A DNA stretch of 64,000 bases, taken from positions 1 to 64,000 of the forward strand of contig CAZTJC010000017.1 in assembly GCA_964613945.1 (NCBI GenBank), read 5' to 3'. Source of the DNA: JAVVHH01 sp964613945. GTDB taxonomy: Bacteria; Pseudomonadota; Alphaproteobacteria; Acetobacterales; Acetobacteraceae. The notes under the pieces are model-generated. The model did no database searches and had not been told where the DNA came from. It saw nothing but the letters and a program-made list of their open reading frames with translations. Positions 46,150 through 55,195 of this stretch are shown piece by piece; within the stretch, counting starts at the first letter, position 1; the number at the start of each line of letters is the position of its first letter. The position numbers were made by a program, and so were the translations under genes.

Positions 46150-46464
46150 ATGGCATTCGCATGCACGGTTCCCGCCCAACCCACGGTTCAGCAGGATGAC
46201 AGGGATGTGCGCATCACGCGCTGGGATTTCGAGCCTGGCGCGGTGACAGGCCAGCATACACACGGGCTACCCTATGTCGTTGTGATGCTGACGGATGCGG
46301 TCATGCGGGTCGATAACGGCGAGACAATCACCGATACGACGCTCGCGGCCGGTGCGGCCTACCACCGGCCGTCCGGCGTGTCGCACGACGTGATGAACGG
46401 GTCCGATAAGCCGATGGCGTTCGTTGAGATCGAGTTCAAGCGGTCGAACGCGTTGGTGTTCTAA
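46150..46464 (+). CDS. Small cupin-domain protein
   Basis: A 104-residue single cupin. Metal-binding residues are His-His in GQHTHGLPYVVV and His in GVSHDVMNGS. Such proteins are small dioxygenases, isomerases or sensors; the role is unknown. AAAGGAG lies upstream of the ATG. Its stop overlaps, tail to tail, the stop of the ABC ATPase gene (46461). It may act on a substrate of the importer next door. Confidence 0.85.
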   Translation: MAFACTVPAQPTVQQDDRDVRITRWDFEPGAVTGQHTHGLPYVVVMLTDAVMRVDNGETITDTTLAAGAAYHRPSGVSHDVMNGSDKPMAFVEIEFKRSNALVF

Positions 46465-47504
46465 TCGACCAGCCTTGTATCAGCGACGGCCCAACTGATC
46501 GCGGTACGCTCGCCGGGCTGTGAGGCTGTCTGACCGGCGTGGTTGGTTTGTTTGACGACGAGGGTCGCGCCGCTATCCGTTTCGAGCAGATAGCGCGTCA
46601 TCTCGCCCATGAAGACGACTTCGCGCACCGTCGCGACCAGAGTGTTGTCGTCTGGGCCGGGCAGGCCGACCCGCATCTTCTCCGGTCGGACCATGTAAGA
46701 ACTGCCTGCACCACTTTGCCCCGGCGCACGGAGGTCTGTCCCTATCGATAGAAAATTCGCCTCGCCGACGAAGCTGGCGACGAAACGGTTGGCGGGTGCG
46801 TCGTAGATCACCGCCGGGGCGGCGATCTGTTCGATGCGGCCCTGGTTCATCACGCTTACCCGGTCCGACATCACGAGCGCCTCGCGCTGGTCGTGGGTAA
46901 CGTAGATGAAGGTGATGCCCAGCCGCTGGTGCAGCCGCTTGATCTCGAGCTGCAATGATTCCCGCAGCGTCTTGTCGAGCGCGCTTAGCGGCTCGTCCAT
47001 CAGTAGCACTTGCGGGTTGAACACGATCGCCCGCGCGATGGCGACGCGCTGCTGCTGACCGCCGGAGAGCTGTTGCGGAAAGCGCCCGGCCAGACCTGGC
47101 AGCTGCACCAAATCCAGCATCCGGCCGACCGCCTGTTCCCGCTCTGCCCGTGCGATACCGCGCTGCTTGAGCGGGAAGGCGATATTCTCGGCCACGTTCA
47201 TGTGCGGGAACAGCGCGTAGCTCTGGAACACCATGCCAATGTTGCGCGTGTGCGGCGGCTTCTGTTGAACCGGGGTGCCCCCAATCCGGATCGTGCCGCG
47301 GCTGGGCCGCTCGAATCCGGCGATAAGCATCAGCGTCGTCGTCTTGCCCGAGCCGGACGGGCCGAGCAGCGTGATGAACTCGCCGGACCGAATGTCGAGG
47401 TCGAGCCCGTCGATCACGCGATGCGGGCCATACTCCTTGCTGATGCCGCGCAACTCGACCGGGGCGCCGGAACCGGCCTGGGCTAGTGGGGCGAGGGTGT
47501 CCAT
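46461..47504 (-). CDS. ABC importer ATPase, spermidine/putrescine type (PotA-like)
   Basis: A 347-residue ATPase: Walker A GPSGSGKTT, Q-loop MVFQSYALFPHMNV, signature LSGGQQQRVAIA, Walker B VLLMDEPLSALD, H-loop VTHDQREALVMSD and a C-terminal TOBE domain. It is oriented opposite to its permeases (47618 onward) with a 113-base divergent promoter region. The start MDTLAPLA at 47504 is chosen; an ATG nine bases upstream is possible. Confidence 0.9.
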   Translation of the reverse strand: MDTLAPLAQAGSGAPVELRGISKEYGPHRVIDGLDLDIRSGEFITLLGPSGSGKTTTLMLIAGFERPSRGTIRIGGTPVQQKPPHTRNIGMVFQSYALFPHMNVAENIAFPLKQRGIARAEREQAVGRMLDLVQLPGLAGRFPQQLSGGQQQRVAIARAIVFNPQVLLMDEPLSALDKTLRESLQLEIKRLHQRLGITFIYVTHDQREALVMSDRVSVMNQGRIEQIAAPAVIYDAPANRFVASFVGEANFLSIGTDLRAPGQSGAGSSYMVRPEKMRVGLPGPDDNTLVATVREVVFMGEMTRYLLETDSGATLVVKQTNHAGQTASQPGERTAISWAVADTRLVD

Positions 47505-47586
47505 TCTCGGCATGCTGCGGGAACCGGGACGCCACTGTCGAGAAAATGCTGCACCGGCGAATAACATTTGACGACCACCAGCCCGC

Positions 47587-47603
47587 TTGGCACGGTCTAT
47601 GCA
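47587..47603 (+). promoter_or_regulatory. Sigma-54-like -24/-12 element before the PotB-like permease
   Basis: TTGGCACGGTCTATGCA matches the sigma-54 consensus (YTGGCACG-N4-TTGCW) at all but one defined base. The predicted start is near 47614, which would cut the ribosome binding site of the ATG at 47618. If real, translation may begin at a downstream ATG such as 47675. Confidence 0.5.
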
Positions 47604-47617
47604 GCGGCTGGAGGGCA

Positions 47618-48478
47618 ATGGTGCAGGCAGCACGATGGCGGAGCGGCGGACGAAAGCCGGGTGTAGCGAGCCCGATGCTCGTGCTACCGCTACTGGTCTT
47701 CCTGCTGGTCTTCTTCGTTTATCCGGTCGGCGCGATGTTGTTGCGCAGTATCGAACCGGGAACCTGGTCGCTGGCCGCCTACCGGGACTTGCTCGCCTCC
47801 GGCGTGTTCTGGCGGGTCATGGAGATCACGCTCGAAATCGCGCTGATCGTCACGGTGTGCTGCCTGCTGCTGGCCTATCCGCTCGCGCTATGGCTGGCGC
47901 GGCTGCCTCAAGCGGTCGCCAATTTTGCCCTGATCCTCGTTCTGGTGCCGTTCTGGACCAGCGTACTCGTGCGCTCCTACGCTTGGATGGCGCTGCTGGA
48001 GCGGCATGGCATCGTCAACAATCTGCTCGTCGGGCTGGGCCTGTTCGACACGCCGGTCAAGCTGCTGAATACGAGACTGGCGGTGTGCCTGGCGATGATG
48101 CACGTGCTGCTGCCGTTCATGGTGTTGCCGATCTACGCCAGCCTGCGCAGCCTCGATTGGCGGCTGGTTCGGGCCGCGCAGTCGCTGGGGGCAACGCCCT
48201 GGGGCGCCCTGCGTCAGGTCGTGCTCCCGCTCTCGCGACCCGGCATCGGCGCCGGCGTCACGCTCGTGTTCACGCTGGCGATCGGGTTCTATATCACGCC
48301 AGTTCTGGTCGGCGCATCGTCGGACGTCATGATTTCCGTGCTGATCAATGATGAGGTCGGCCAGTTGGCCTGGCCGTCGGCGAGCGCGATGGCGGCGGTG
48401 CTGCTGGCGCTCGTCCTGCTGGTCACGGCCGGCCTGGCGCGGCTGACCGGCGCCCGCGCTGTTCCGGGCACGATCTGA
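47618..48478 (+). CDS. ABC transporter permease, spermidine/putrescine type (PotB-like)
   Basis: A 286-residue permease with about six membrane segments (first: MLVLPLLVFLLVFFVYPVGA) and loop RAAQSLGATPWGALRQVVLP. GGAGGG precedes the ATG at 47618. The ATG at 47675 would give a shorter protein that starts at the first membrane helix. First gene of a run of permease, permease, receptor, FAD enzyme and monooxygenase. Confidence 0.88.
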   Translation: MVQAARWRSGGRKPGVASPMLVLPLLVFLLVFFVYPVGAMLLRSIEPGTWSLAAYRDLLASGVFWRVMEITLEIALIVTVCCLLLAYPLALWLARLPQAVANFALILVLVPFWTSVLVRSYAWMALLERHGIVNNLLVGLGLFDTPVKLLNTRLAVCLAMMHVLLPFMVLPIYASLRSLDWRLVRAAQSLGATPWGALRQVVLPLSRPGIGAGVTLVFTLAIGFYITPVLVGASSDVMISVLINDEVGQLAWPSASAMAAVLLALVLLVTAGLARLTGARAVPGTI

Positions 48479-49270
48479 GTGGCCCGGTTTGGTCAGAGCA
48501 CCCTCGCGATCCTAATCCTGCTGTTCCTGCTGTTGCCGCTGATCATCGTGCTGCCGTTGTCGCTTTCCTCAGGCAGCTATCTCAGCTTCCCGCCGCCGGG
48601 CTTCAGCCTGCGCTGGTATCGGTCATTTTTCGATAGCCGCTCCTGGACCGATGCGGCGCTGATGAGCGTCCAGGTCGCGTTGCCGGTGACGCTGCTCTCG
48701 ATCCTGCTCGGCACGCCGGCGGCGATCGGGCTGGCGCGCGGCGCATTCATCGGCAAGCGAATGGTGCAGGCGCTGGTGCTGTCGCCGGTGATCGTGCCGG
48801 GCATCATCGTCGCGATCGGGGCCTACTTCGTCTATGCGCGCTTCGGCCTGGTGGGCCATCCGGTCGCGCTCGTGCTGGCCCATACCTGCCTGGCGGTGCC
48901 GTTCGTGGTGATCAACGTGGGCGCCGGGCTGCACGCGGTCGATCCGCAACTCGAGCGTGCCGCGCTGAGCCTGGGGGCGTCGCCGCTCGGCACGTTCCGC
49001 CAGATCACGCTGCCGCTGATCGCGCCCGGTATCCTGGCCGGGGCGGTGTTCGCCTTCATCACCTCGTTTGACGAATTGCTAGTGGCGCTGTTCCTGTCCG
49101 GTAGCGCTGCCGTCACGCTGCCGCGCCGCATGTTCGACGAGATCCGCTTCGACATCGACCCAACGATCGCCGCGGTCTCGACGCTGCTGATCATCACGAC
49201 CACCGGGCTGATGCTGCTAGCCGAGCTATTGCGCCGGCGCATCCAACAGCGCCGCATCCTCGGGACCTGA
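48479..49270 (+). CDS. ABC transporter permease, spermidine/putrescine type (PotC-like), GTG start
   Basis: A 263-residue permease starting with a GTG directly after the preceding TGA. It has about six membrane segments and loop RAALSLGASPLGTFRQITLP. It forms the channel with 47618-48478. Confidence 0.88.
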   Translation: MARFGQSTLAILILLFLLLPLIIVLPLSLSSGSYLSFPPPGFSLRWYRSFFDSRSWTDAALMSVQVALPVTLLSILLGTPAAIGLARGAFIGKRMVQALVLSPVIVPGIIVAIGAYFVYARFGLVGHPVALVLAHTCLAVPFVVINVGAGLHAVDPQLERAALSLGASPLGTFRQITLPLIAPGILAGAVFAFITSFDELLVALFLSGSAAVTLPRRMFDEIRFDIDPTIAAVSTLLIITTTGLMLLAELLRRRIQQRRILGT

Positions 49271-49285
49271 ACAAGGATCATGATC

Positions 49286-50467
49286 ATGCCGAACGAGCTC
49301 GAGCGTCTCCTGGCCCGTATGGCAACGGAGCCACCGCACGTCGCCGACCATAGTCGGCGTCGTTTCATAGCCGGGGCAGCCCGCTTCGGCCTGACCGCGG
49401 CGGCCGCCGCGGCGATGACGAGCCAGCTGACGTTCCCGGCCTTTGCCGCGTCCCCCGAGCTACCGGCGCCGGGCGCGATCCCGGAGAAGCTGAAGGGTAG
49501 CGGCACCGTACGCGTGTGTTCCTATGGCGGCGCGCTGCAGGCAGCGCAGCGTCAAGCGTATTTCAAGCCGTTCGAGGAGCTGAGCGGCATCCGCGTGCTC
49601 GAATCCGAAGGGCCGGACATCGCCAAGGTCAAGGCGATGGTCGACACCAACAACGTCGAATACGACGTCGGCGAGTTTGACCGTGCCTCGGTAATCAACC
49701 TGGGCCGCAAGGGCGTCTATTGGGAGCCGATCGACTACAGCCTGTTCGACACCGACAACATCGATGCCGCCTTCCGGGCAAAGGACAGCATTGCCATGCT
49801 GCCTTACGGCCAGGTGATCGGCTACCGCACCGACGTGTTCGGGTCCAAGGCGCCGACGGACAATGCCGATTTGTGGGACACCAAGACCTTTCCCGGTACC
49901 CGCTCCCTGCAGGCCGGCTCTGGTGGCCTGTCGCCTGACCTCGAAGTGGCGATCATGGCATCCGGCGTGCCGAAGGATAAGGTCTATCCAATCGACCTCG
50001 ACCGCGCGTTCGCGAGCCTCGCCAAGATCAAGCCGAGCGTCGACAAATGGTGGACCGCGGGCGCGCAGCCGGCGCAGTTGCTGAACGACAAGGAGGTCAC
50101 GATGGCGACGGCCTGGAACGGCCGCCTCTACGCGATCCAGCAGAGCGGCGCGCCGGTGAAAATCCTCTGGAAGAATCAGCTTCTGCGCACCGATGTGTGG
50201 GCGATCCCGAAAGGGGCACCGAACATGCAGAACGCACAGAAGCTTGCCGCTTTCATCACCCTGGCGACGTCGCAGGCCCGGTTGTCGACGCTGATCCCGT
50301 ATGGCTTCGTCAACAACAAAGCGGCTGCGCTGCTGCCGCCCGAGCGGCTGGCCCAACTGCCGACCGCGCCGGACATCAAGAAGGACATGCTGATCTACGA
50401 CACCGAGTGGTGGGGCGATAACGTCGATGCCGTGCGGGGCCGCTGGAACAAGTTCCTGCTGGGATGA
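49286..50467 (+). CDS. Periplasmic substrate-binding protein, PotD type, Tat-like signal
   Basis: A receptor of about 393 residues. A twin-arginine-like signal (HSRRRFIAGAARFGLTAAAA) precedes a solute-binding domain with TVRVCSYGGALQAAQRQAYF and MATAWNGRLYAI. The start at 49286 is preferred because AAGGA is 8 bases upstream. The stop overlaps the FAD-enzyme start (ATGA). The ligand may be a polyamine or another cationic amine. Confidence 0.88.
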   Translation: MPNELERLLARMATEPPHVADHSRRRFIAGAARFGLTAAAAAAMTSQLTFPAFAASPELPAPGAIPEKLKGSGTVRVCSYGGALQAAQRQAYFKPFEELSGIRVLESEGPDIAKVKAMVDTNNVEYDVGEFDRASVINLGRKGVYWEPIDYSLFDTDNIDAAFRAKDSIAMLPYGQVIGYRTDVFGSKAPTDNADLWDTKTFPGTRSLQAGSGGLSPDLEVAIMASGVPKDKVYPIDLDRAFASLAKIKPSVDKWWTAGAQPAQLLNDKEVTMATAWNGRLYAIQQSGAPVKILWKNQLLRTDVWAIPKGAPNMQNAQKLAAFITLATSQARLSTLIPYGFVNNKAAALLPPERLAQLPTAPDIKKDMLIYDTEWWGDNVDAVRGRWNKFLLG

Positions 50468-51759
50468 GCGCCAACGCAACCCGGCGCCCTCTCCCCCGCA
50501 GCCTCTACGCCGACACCGCGCCCCCGGGGATCGAGACCCCGCCGCTCGAGGGCGACACACGGGCAGACGTCATCGTCGTGGGCGGCGGCTTCACCGGCTT
50601 ATCGGCGGCGCTACATCTGGCCGAACAGGGCGTGGATGTCGTGCTGCTGGAGAGCCACGAGATCGGCTGGGGCGCCTCGGGCCGGAATGGCGGGCAGGTC
50701 AATCCGGGGCTGAAATTCGACCCCGACCAGGTCGAGGCCGATTTCGGCACCGAGTTGGGCGGCCGCATGAATGCCCTGTCTGGCGGCGCCCCGCAGCGCG
50801 TGTTTGACCTCATCGAGCGGCACCAGATCGTCTGCGAGGCGCATCGCGGCGGCACCATCCGGGCCGCCAAGCGCCTGGGGGCCACCGAGCAGATCCGCAA
50901 GGCCGTGGGACAATGGGCCGAGCGCGGCGCAGACACCGTCTTCCTCGATGCAGCCGGGATCGCAGCGGCCACCGGCACGGAGTACTATGTCGGCGGCATG
51001 ATCGATCGCCGCGGCGGCATGGTGAACCCGCTGGCCTATGCCCGCGGCCTATCCCGGGCGGCGCGGCAGGCCGGCGCCCGCATCCATGGCGGCAGCCCGG
51101 CGCTCCACATGCAAAAGGTGGCGGCCGGTTGGCAGGTGACGACGCCAACGGGCTGGGTCACCGCTGAACGGCTCGCGCTGTGCACGAACGGCTATACCGA
51201 CGCGCTATGGCCGGGTTTGGCGCAGAGCGTCGTGCCGGTGTTCAGCATGATCGCCGCTACCGAACCGTTGCGCGAGGCGCAGATCCAGGCGGTGATGCCG
51301 GCCCGGTCTGTCGTCTATGAGATCGCCGCCATGACGGTGTACTACCGGGTCGACCCCAATGGCCGCTTGCTGATGGGGGGCCGCAGCCCATCCGTCGACA
51401 CCTCTGACCCGGCGCGGTTCCGCTACCTGATCGCCTACACCGAGCGCCTGTTCCCTAGTTTGCGCGGCGTGACGTGGACGCATTTCTGGAACGGCCAACT
51501 GGCGATCAGCACCGACCACTATCCGCATCTGCACGAGCCCGCGCCGGGCGTGATCGCCGCTCTCGCCTATAATGGCCGCGGTGTCGCCATGGCGACCGCG
51601 ATGGGTACGCAGATCGCCGCCCGCCTCACCGGGACTGCGCAGGAGGCACTCTCGATGCCGGTCACCGACATCAAGACCATCAAGCTCCACTCGCTCTGGC
51701 GCACCGGGGTGGCCACCCGCGTAGCTTACGGGCGCATCAGGGACAGTCTCGGACTGTAA
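50464..51759 (+). CDS. FAD-dependent amine oxidoreductase (DAO / gamma-glutamylputrescine oxidase-like)
   Basis: A 431-residue DAO-family flavoenzyme. The dinucleotide-binding motif VVGGGFTGLSAALHLAEQG lies at about residues 38-56, followed by WGASGRNGGQVNPG and ending with a GRGVAMATAMG flavin contact. PuuB/OrdL-like enzymes oxidise secondary amines or gamma-glutamyl-polyamines to aldehydes. Translational coupling to a PotD-type receptor supports an imported amine as substrate. Confidence 0.88.
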   Translation: MSANATRRPLPRSLYADTAPPGIETPPLEGDTRADVIVVGGGFTGLSAALHLAEQGVDVVLLESHEIGWGASGRNGGQVNPGLKFDPDQVEADFGTELGGRMNALSGGAPQRVFDLIERHQIVCEAHRGGTIRAAKRLGATEQIRKAVGQWAERGADTVFLDAAGIAAATGTEYYVGGMIDRRGGMVNPLAYARGLSRAARQAGARIHGGSPALHMQKVAAGWQVTTPTGWVTAERLALCTNGYTDALWPGLAQSVVPVFSMIAATEPLREAQIQAVMPARSVVYEIAAMTVYYRVDPNGRLLMGGRSPSVDTSDPARFRYLIAYTERLFPSLRGVTWTHFWNGQLAISTDHYPHLHEPAPGVIAALAYNGRGVAMATAMGTQIAARLTGTAQEALSMPVTDIKTIKLHSLWRTGVATRVAYGRIRDSLGL

Positions 51760-51775
51760 ACCAAGGAGTATGTCG

Positions 51776-53089
51776 ATGGGCGCACACCCCTTCCACCTCG
51801 GCCTCTTCCTGCAAGGTTCCAGCGTTCAGGCCTGGGGCGAACCCTGGACCGGCCGCATCGGCGAGACCTGGATGGTGCCGGACCTGTTCGTCGACGTCGC
51901 GCGCGCGCTCGAGCGGGCCTGCTTCGACTACGTGTTGCTCGAGGACTCCTCCTATATCGGCGAGAGCTACGCTGCCTCGCGCGAGATCTACCTGCATAAC
52001 GGCATCGCCGTGCCGCGGCAGGATCCCTCCGTGGTCGCCACGCTGATGCTGGCCGCGACGTCGCGCATCGGGATCGTGCCAACCTTCGCCACCTTCGCCT
52101 ATCCGCCTTACCTGCTCGCGCGTCTGATGGCCTCGCTCGACCAGATCTCGTCCGGTCGCGCCGGCTGGAACATGGTCACCGGCAGCTCGGACTTTGCAGC
52201 GCGCAACTTTGGCCTGGACGGCCTGCCCGACCATGATCTTCGCTACGACATGGCCGACGAATACATGGATCTGGTCAACCAGCTCTGGTCCTCCTGGGAG
52301 CCCGGCGCCATCGTCGCCGATCGCGAGAACGGCATGCTTGTCGACCACACCAAAGTGCGCCAGATCGACTTTCGCGGCCGCCATTATGCCTCGCGTGGAC
52401 CGCTCAATTCGGGGCCCGCACCGCAAGGTCGACCGGTCATTGCGCAGGCCGGCGGCTCACCGCGGGGCCGGCAATTCGCTTCGTCGCACGCCGATACCAT
52501 CGTCGCCAGCGTCAAGGGTGTCGACCGCATGCGCGCCTATCGCGATGACGTCCGCAGCCGCATGGTCGCCCACGGCCGCGACCCCGACCGCTGCAAGATC
52601 TTGTTCCTCGTGGCTCCGATCATCGCCGCCACCACTGAGGAGGCTATCACGCTCAAAGCCCACCGCACCGCCCGCACCCTTGAGCAGGTCGACCGCAAGC
52701 TCGCCTTTCTCGGCAAGATCACCAACATCGATTTTGCCCAATACGATCTGGACGCGCCCGTCGCCGAACTCACCACCAACGGCCACCAAGCGACACTCGA
52801 CGATTTCAAGCTAAAAGCCGGCAACCGGACGTTACGCGATGCCATCGCCGCCTACAGCAGCGATGGCGGCTCGGTTGAGTTGGTCGGCTCTCCCGCTGAT
52901 GTGGCGGCTCAGATGGACGAGGCGATGCAGGCGGCCGGCGGCGACGGTTTCCTGTTCTCGCTTCCCGATATCAGCCGCCGCTCGATTGCCGAAATCGAGG
53001 ATGGGCTGGTGCCGGCGCTGCAGAAACGCGGTCTGATGCGCCGGAGCTACACCCACCCGCATTTCCGCGACAACCTTTTGGAGTTCTGA
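51776..53089 (+). CDS. FMN-dependent monooxygenase, NtaA/SnaA/DszA family
   Basis: A 437-residue luciferase-fold monooxygenase with LGLFLQGSSVQAWGEPWTG, GRAGWNMVTGSSDF, LNSGPAPQGRPVIAQAGGS and DGFLFSLPDISRRSIAE. The start at 51776 has AAGGAG 7 bases upstream; the ATG at 51770 is too close to that box. It resembles the monooxygenase at 13494-14822. It needs an FMN reductase from elsewhere. As the last gene after the FAD enzyme it likely works on the same imported compound. Confidence 0.9.
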   Translation: MGAHPFHLGLFLQGSSVQAWGEPWTGRIGETWMVPDLFVDVARALERACFDYVLLEDSSYIGESYAASREIYLHNGIAVPRQDPSVVATLMLAATSRIGIVPTFATFAYPPYLLARLMASLDQISSGRAGWNMVTGSSDFAARNFGLDGLPDHDLRYDMADEYMDLVNQLWSSWEPGAIVADRENGMLVDHTKVRQIDFRGRHYASRGPLNSGPAPQGRPVIAQAGGSPRGRQFASSHADTIVASVKGVDRMRAYRDDVRSRMVAHGRDPDRCKILFLVAPIIAATTEEAITLKAHRTARTLEQVDRKLAFLGKITNIDFAQYDLDAPVAELTTNGHQATLDDFKLKAGNRTLRDAIAAYSSDGGSVELVGSPADVAAQMDEAMQAAGGDGFLFSLPDISRRSIAEIEDGLVPALQKRGLMRRSYTHPHFRDNLLEF

Positions 53090-53262
53090 CCGTGTCAGAC
53101 CTGGCTAGTCACATAACCGTCGGCAATGTCGGCTGCCGCTCTGTCATGCGCTCGCGCGCCGGGCACTCTAAACCCGCCACTGCCGCCCATGGCGAGTTCG
53201 ACGACATCCCCTAGCAGGGCGCTGCCTATTCCATCTCTCTATCAATCGCGATATGCGAGTGC

Positions 53263-53561
53263 ATGCGAGACTGGGTATTCGCCTGCGCGATGCTCCTGCT
53301 CCCTGCGTTTGCGATGGCTGGTGCCGAGCGCCCGACAGCATCGGGAACTGTCTCCGCCTGTTTCACGCCGGGTCTGGAAAGCTGCGCCGAGCAGACTGTA
53401 GACCGCATCGATGCGGCAACCTCCACCGTCCATGGCCAGGCGTATTACCTCAACCGGCCTCTCAACCTGCGTGCGATCGAGTCGGTCCAAAAACACGGCC
53501 TTAAGGTCGCGGCCATCCGCGCTGTGCCGGATGCGTTCCATGCTGTTCCACATCAAGCAAT
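53263..53561 (+). pseudogene. Phospholipase D-like nuclease fragment
   Basis: A signal peptide (MRDWVFACAMLLLPAFAMAGAE) is followed by ACFTPGLESCAEQTVDRIDAATSTV, AYYLNRPLNLRAI and KHGLKVAAI. This matches the N-terminal third of secreted PLD-family nucleases often found near conjugation genes. Resemblance ends near residue 90, and the HKD catalytic motif is absent. The remainder up to 53724 reads as unrelated sequence. Confidence 0.65.
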
Positions 53562-53663
53562 TCAACTAGGGCAAAGTGCGCGATGTGCGGCGCACGACCA
53601 TCGCAGGCGATATGCCGACGGTTATGCGGCATGGGGAAGGGGTCCGAGGAGGCGCAACCTGTC

Positions 53664-54050
53664 CTATGGGTCGAGTATGAGAACGGGGATGGTCCAGTCA
53701 CCGGCGGGTTCGAAACGGCATTGAAGGAGGGCGCCGATCCGCAGCCCGGTTTGGCGACCTCGGAGAGGGGCGAGAAGACGAACTCCTTCGTCCAGAGCGG
53801 CGGTGACTAGGATATAGGGAACGGCCTCGCGCAACTCAGGCAAGAAGGGGTGGTGCGTCTCGGTCCAGCTGTGGACGGTGCCGCGACCGGAAGCTCGGAC
53901 CCAGGCGACGTCCATGGAGAAACAGGCGGAGCAGACTGGGCGAGGGTAATGGCGAACGACGCCGCAGGAGGCGCAGCGTTGAAGCAGGAGGCGTTCTTCG
54001 CGCAGGCCAGTCCAGTAGGGTTCGGTATCTGGCGTGGGGACGATCTGCAT
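53664..54050 (-). CDS. DUF35 OB-fold / zinc-ribbon protein
   Basis: A 128-residue protein with a Zn ribbon (CASCGVV...PVCSACFS) and an OB-fold (GTVHSWTETHHPF, PYILVTAALDEG). DUF35 proteins pair with thiolase-like partners and bind acyl-CoA. The start overlaps the thiolase-like stop (TGATG-type), so the two are co-translated. Confidence 0.88.
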   Translation of the reverse strand: MQIVPTPDTEPYWTGLREERLLLQRCASCGVVRHYPRPVCSACFSMDVAWVRASGRGTVHSWTETHHPFLPELREAVPYILVTAALDEGVRLLAPLRGRQTGLRIGALLQCRFEPAGDWTIPVLILDP

Positions 54051-55195
54051 CAGGCCGCCCGCCGTAGGATGGCGACAGCGCCGTCACCCATGTCGCCATA
54101 GCCGCTGACGAGACCAAGTTCGGCGTTCGGAACTTGGGCGAGGCCGGCTTGGCCGCGAAGTTGGCGGACGAGTTCGACGACGTGGTTCATGCCGGCCATG
54201 TGGGCCTGGGAGAGCAGGCCGCCGTGAGTGTTGACAGGCATGCGGCTGTCGAGGCCAAGGCCGGTTTCGCGCACGTAGCGGCCGCCGTCGCCCTTGGCAC
54301 AGAAGCCGAGGTCCTCAAGTTGGCAAAGAACGATGTAGGTAAAGCAGTCGTAGATTTCGGCGACTTGAATATCCCGCGGACCGATACCGGCCATGGTGAA
54401 GGCGCGAGTAGCGGCCTTGGCGACGCCAAGCGTCGTGAGATCATCGCGCTGGGTGATGGAGGCCGGCGAATCCGGATGGCCTTCAGCGAGCCCGCTGAGG
54501 AGGATTTTGGGTCCGCGCGCGCGATCGGGCGCGCTGACGATCACGGCGGCGCCACCATCATTCTCCTGGCTGCAGTCGAGTAGGCGAAAAGGGTCGGAAA
54601 TCATGCGGGAGGCGGCGTGGTCGGCTGCTGTGATGGGTTTACGCATAAGGGCACGGTCGTTCAGGGCGGCGTGTCGGCGAGTGGTAACGGCAATCGCAGC
54701 GAAATCTTCGGTGGTGGTGCCATATTGGGCCATGTGGCGCCGGGCCATAGGGGCGTAGTGCTGGGCAGGCGAGACGGCGCCGAGGGGAAGCTCGAACTCG
54801 CCAACCGTGCGGAACGCGGGGATGGTGTAAAGCCGGGTGGAGATGCGGCTGCCTGGGAAGGCATCGCGGCCGATCACGATGAGGATGTGGCGACAAATGC
54901 CGGTGGCGATAGCGGCGGCGGCGGTTTGCAGGGCGGCGACGGCGCTGGCACCGCCCATCGGGACCTGGAGCGAAAGTCGCAGGTCGGGGATACCGAAATT
55001 GGTGACGACGTCTTCGGCAATAGCGCCGCGGCCACCCATGGCGATGACCCCGTCGATGTCGCGTGGAGAAATCCCCGCATCGGCGGCTGCGGCGAGGGCG
55101 GCTTGGAGCGAGAGTACAAGGGCGGTGCGGCCGCTACCGCGGGTGTAGTCGGTCTCGCCGATGCCGGTGATGGCGGCGCAGTCACGCAAGGTCAT
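54050..55195 (-). CDS. Thiolase-fold protein (SCP-x/lipid-transfer type) without the usual nucleophile Cys
   Basis: A 381-residue thiolase-superfamily protein (AAITGIGETDYTRGSGRT, VPMGGASAVAALQTAAAAI, NTHGGLLSQAHMAGM, GYGDMGDGAVAIL). The segment that normally carries the nucleophilic Cys reads PMGGASA here, and the second Cys motif reads GYGDMG. It is therefore probably not a standard thiolase, but may be a retro-aldolase or acyl-CoA-binding partner of the DUF35 protein. Overlaps the ligase gene by four bases. Confidence 0.85.
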   Translation of the reverse strand: MTLRDCAAITGIGETDYTRGSGRTALVLSLQAALAAAADAGISPRDIDGVIAMGGRGAIAEDVVTNFGIPDLRLSLQVPMGGASAVAALQTAAAAIATGICRHILIVIGRDAFPGSRISTRLYTIPAFRTVGEFELPLGAVSPAQHYAPMARRHMAQYGTTTEDFAAIAVTTRRHAALNDRALMRKPITAADHAASRMISDPFRLLDCSQENDGGAAVIVSAPDRARGPKILLSGLAEGHPDSPASITQRDDLTTLGVAKAATRAFTMAGIGPRDIQVAEIYDCFTYIVLCQLEDLGFCAKGDGGRYVRETGLGLDSRMPVNTHGGLLSQAHMAGMNHVVELVRQLRGQAGLAQVPNAELGLVSGYGDMGDGAVAILRRAA

